A stretch of 64,000 bases of DNA from UBA974 sp002292405 (GTDB lineage: Bacteria; Bacteroidota; Bacteroidia; Flavobacteriales_D; Sanyastnellaceae), in assembly GCA_943842425.1 (NCBI GenBank), contig CALTBR010000002.1, positions 434,001 through 498,000 of the forward strand, read 5' to 3'. The first letter of the stretch is position 1, and the number at the start of each line of letters is the position of its first letter. Below the pieces are notes generated by a model. That model made no database searches and had not been told where the DNA came from. It saw nothing but the letters and a program-made list of their open reading frames with translations. The translations under genes were made by a program, and so were the position numbers. Positions 63,718 through 64,000 of the stretch are shown here, one piece after another.

Positions 63718-64000
63718 ACTGCTTTTGCTTCTGCGAGCATTTTCTCTCCGTCAGCTATAACCTCTTCGATAGTTCCCTTAAGGTTAAATGCTGCCTCTGG
63801 ATACTTATCTAATTCACCACTAAGAATCATATTGAACCCTTTGATTGTGTCTTCTATAGGTACGAGAACACCCTCGATTCCGGTAAACTGAGTCGCTACG
63901 TGGAAAGGTTGAGATAAGAAACGACTAATACGACGTGCTCTATTTACAGCTTGCTTGTCTTCTTCTGATAGCTCATCCATTCCAAGAATAGCAATGATAT
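63714..64000 (-). CDS. atpD: ATP synthase beta subunit, C-terminal part (partial)
   Basis: The last 94 codons of a gene running off the right edge. The sequence IIAILGMDELSEEDK, ARRISRFLSQPFHVATQFTG and the C-terminal helical domain (FNMILSGELDKYPEAAF) are those of F1 beta. It is the catalytic subunit; the nucleotide-binding part lies outside the window. Confidence 0.96.
   Translation of the reverse strand, partial: IIAILGMDELSEEDKQAVNRARRISRFLSQPFHVATQFTGIEGVLVPIEDTIKGFNMILSGELDKYPEAAFNLKGTIEEVIADGEKMLAEAKAV

Noticed and set aside
1..64000. CRISPR arrays, tRNA or rRNA genes, prophage or integrase genes
   Set aside because: All gaps between genes are short (under about 190 bases). None shows repeat-spacer periodicity or a cloverleaf, and no phage or recombinase gene other than ruvC is present.

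Overview
The window looks like chromosomal DNA of a marine-type Bacteroidota bacterium, probably Flavobacteriales (Cryomorphaceae or Crocinitomicaceae-like). Reasons are the AT-rich composition, TAnnTTTG-type promoter boxes, a TonB receptor with a carboxypeptidase-regulatory-like front domain, a PorV/PorQ-family protein, giant secreted proteins with a type IX-like C-terminal domain, a short AtpC and Bacteroidota-style AddAB. I see no rRNA, tRNA, CRISPR array, insertion sequence or prophage. Coding density is very high: no stretch over about 190 bases lacks a gene.

Layout. 1-1426: end of deoA, then deoB (nucleoside salvage). 1613-10537: a tight surface cluster of a TonB-dependent receptor, a 1391-residue secreted protein (called A) and a PorV/PorQ-like barrel, closed by a terminator. 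10614-17300: greA and a HIT gene, then a leftward run of mscS, a YwaF-like gene, thyA, folA, a HupE-like gene, yidD, a His-rich lipoprotein and a BNR-repeat protein. 17342-25830: purK, ddl, ruvC, then an envelope sugar group (GT2, orphan DppC-like permease, fcl, outer-membrane protein, Wzi-like protein). 25870-31104: haem-copper oxidase assembly (ctaB, two subunit III-like genes, subunit IV, a fused double SCO protein, DUF420, a CxxC mini-protein). 31164-35074: TolC plus MacA-like adaptor, tsaB, a Rieske-like lipoprotein. 35091-39256: ahcY, a phosphopantetheinyl transferase, rpmH, an MsbA-like exporter. 39346-49287 (leftward): a second giant secreted protein (called B), then an RND pump (adaptor, permease, TolC). 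49344-59274: addA and addB on opposite strands around an MbnP/MbnH copper pair, murB and a TPR gene. 59285-64000: GT4, DUF2147, BrkB-like gene, nadC, rlmH and the end of the atp operon.

The most striking structure joins two distant genes. The 3' half of A (7496-9476) and the 3' half of B (45101-47081) form an inverted repeat of 1981 bp. Reading both copies line by line I find one mismatch (9312/45265, synonymous), while the 5' halves are clearly diverged homologues. This points to recent gene conversion. The repeats end a few codons before the stops, so recombination between them would invert about 35.6 kb, keep both reading frames intact and exchange the genes that follow A and B (PorV-like gene versus RND pump).

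Copper and respiration form a second theme: oxidase assembly genes, a two-domain SCO protein whose first domain has lost its metal ligands, and an MbnP/MbnH pair.
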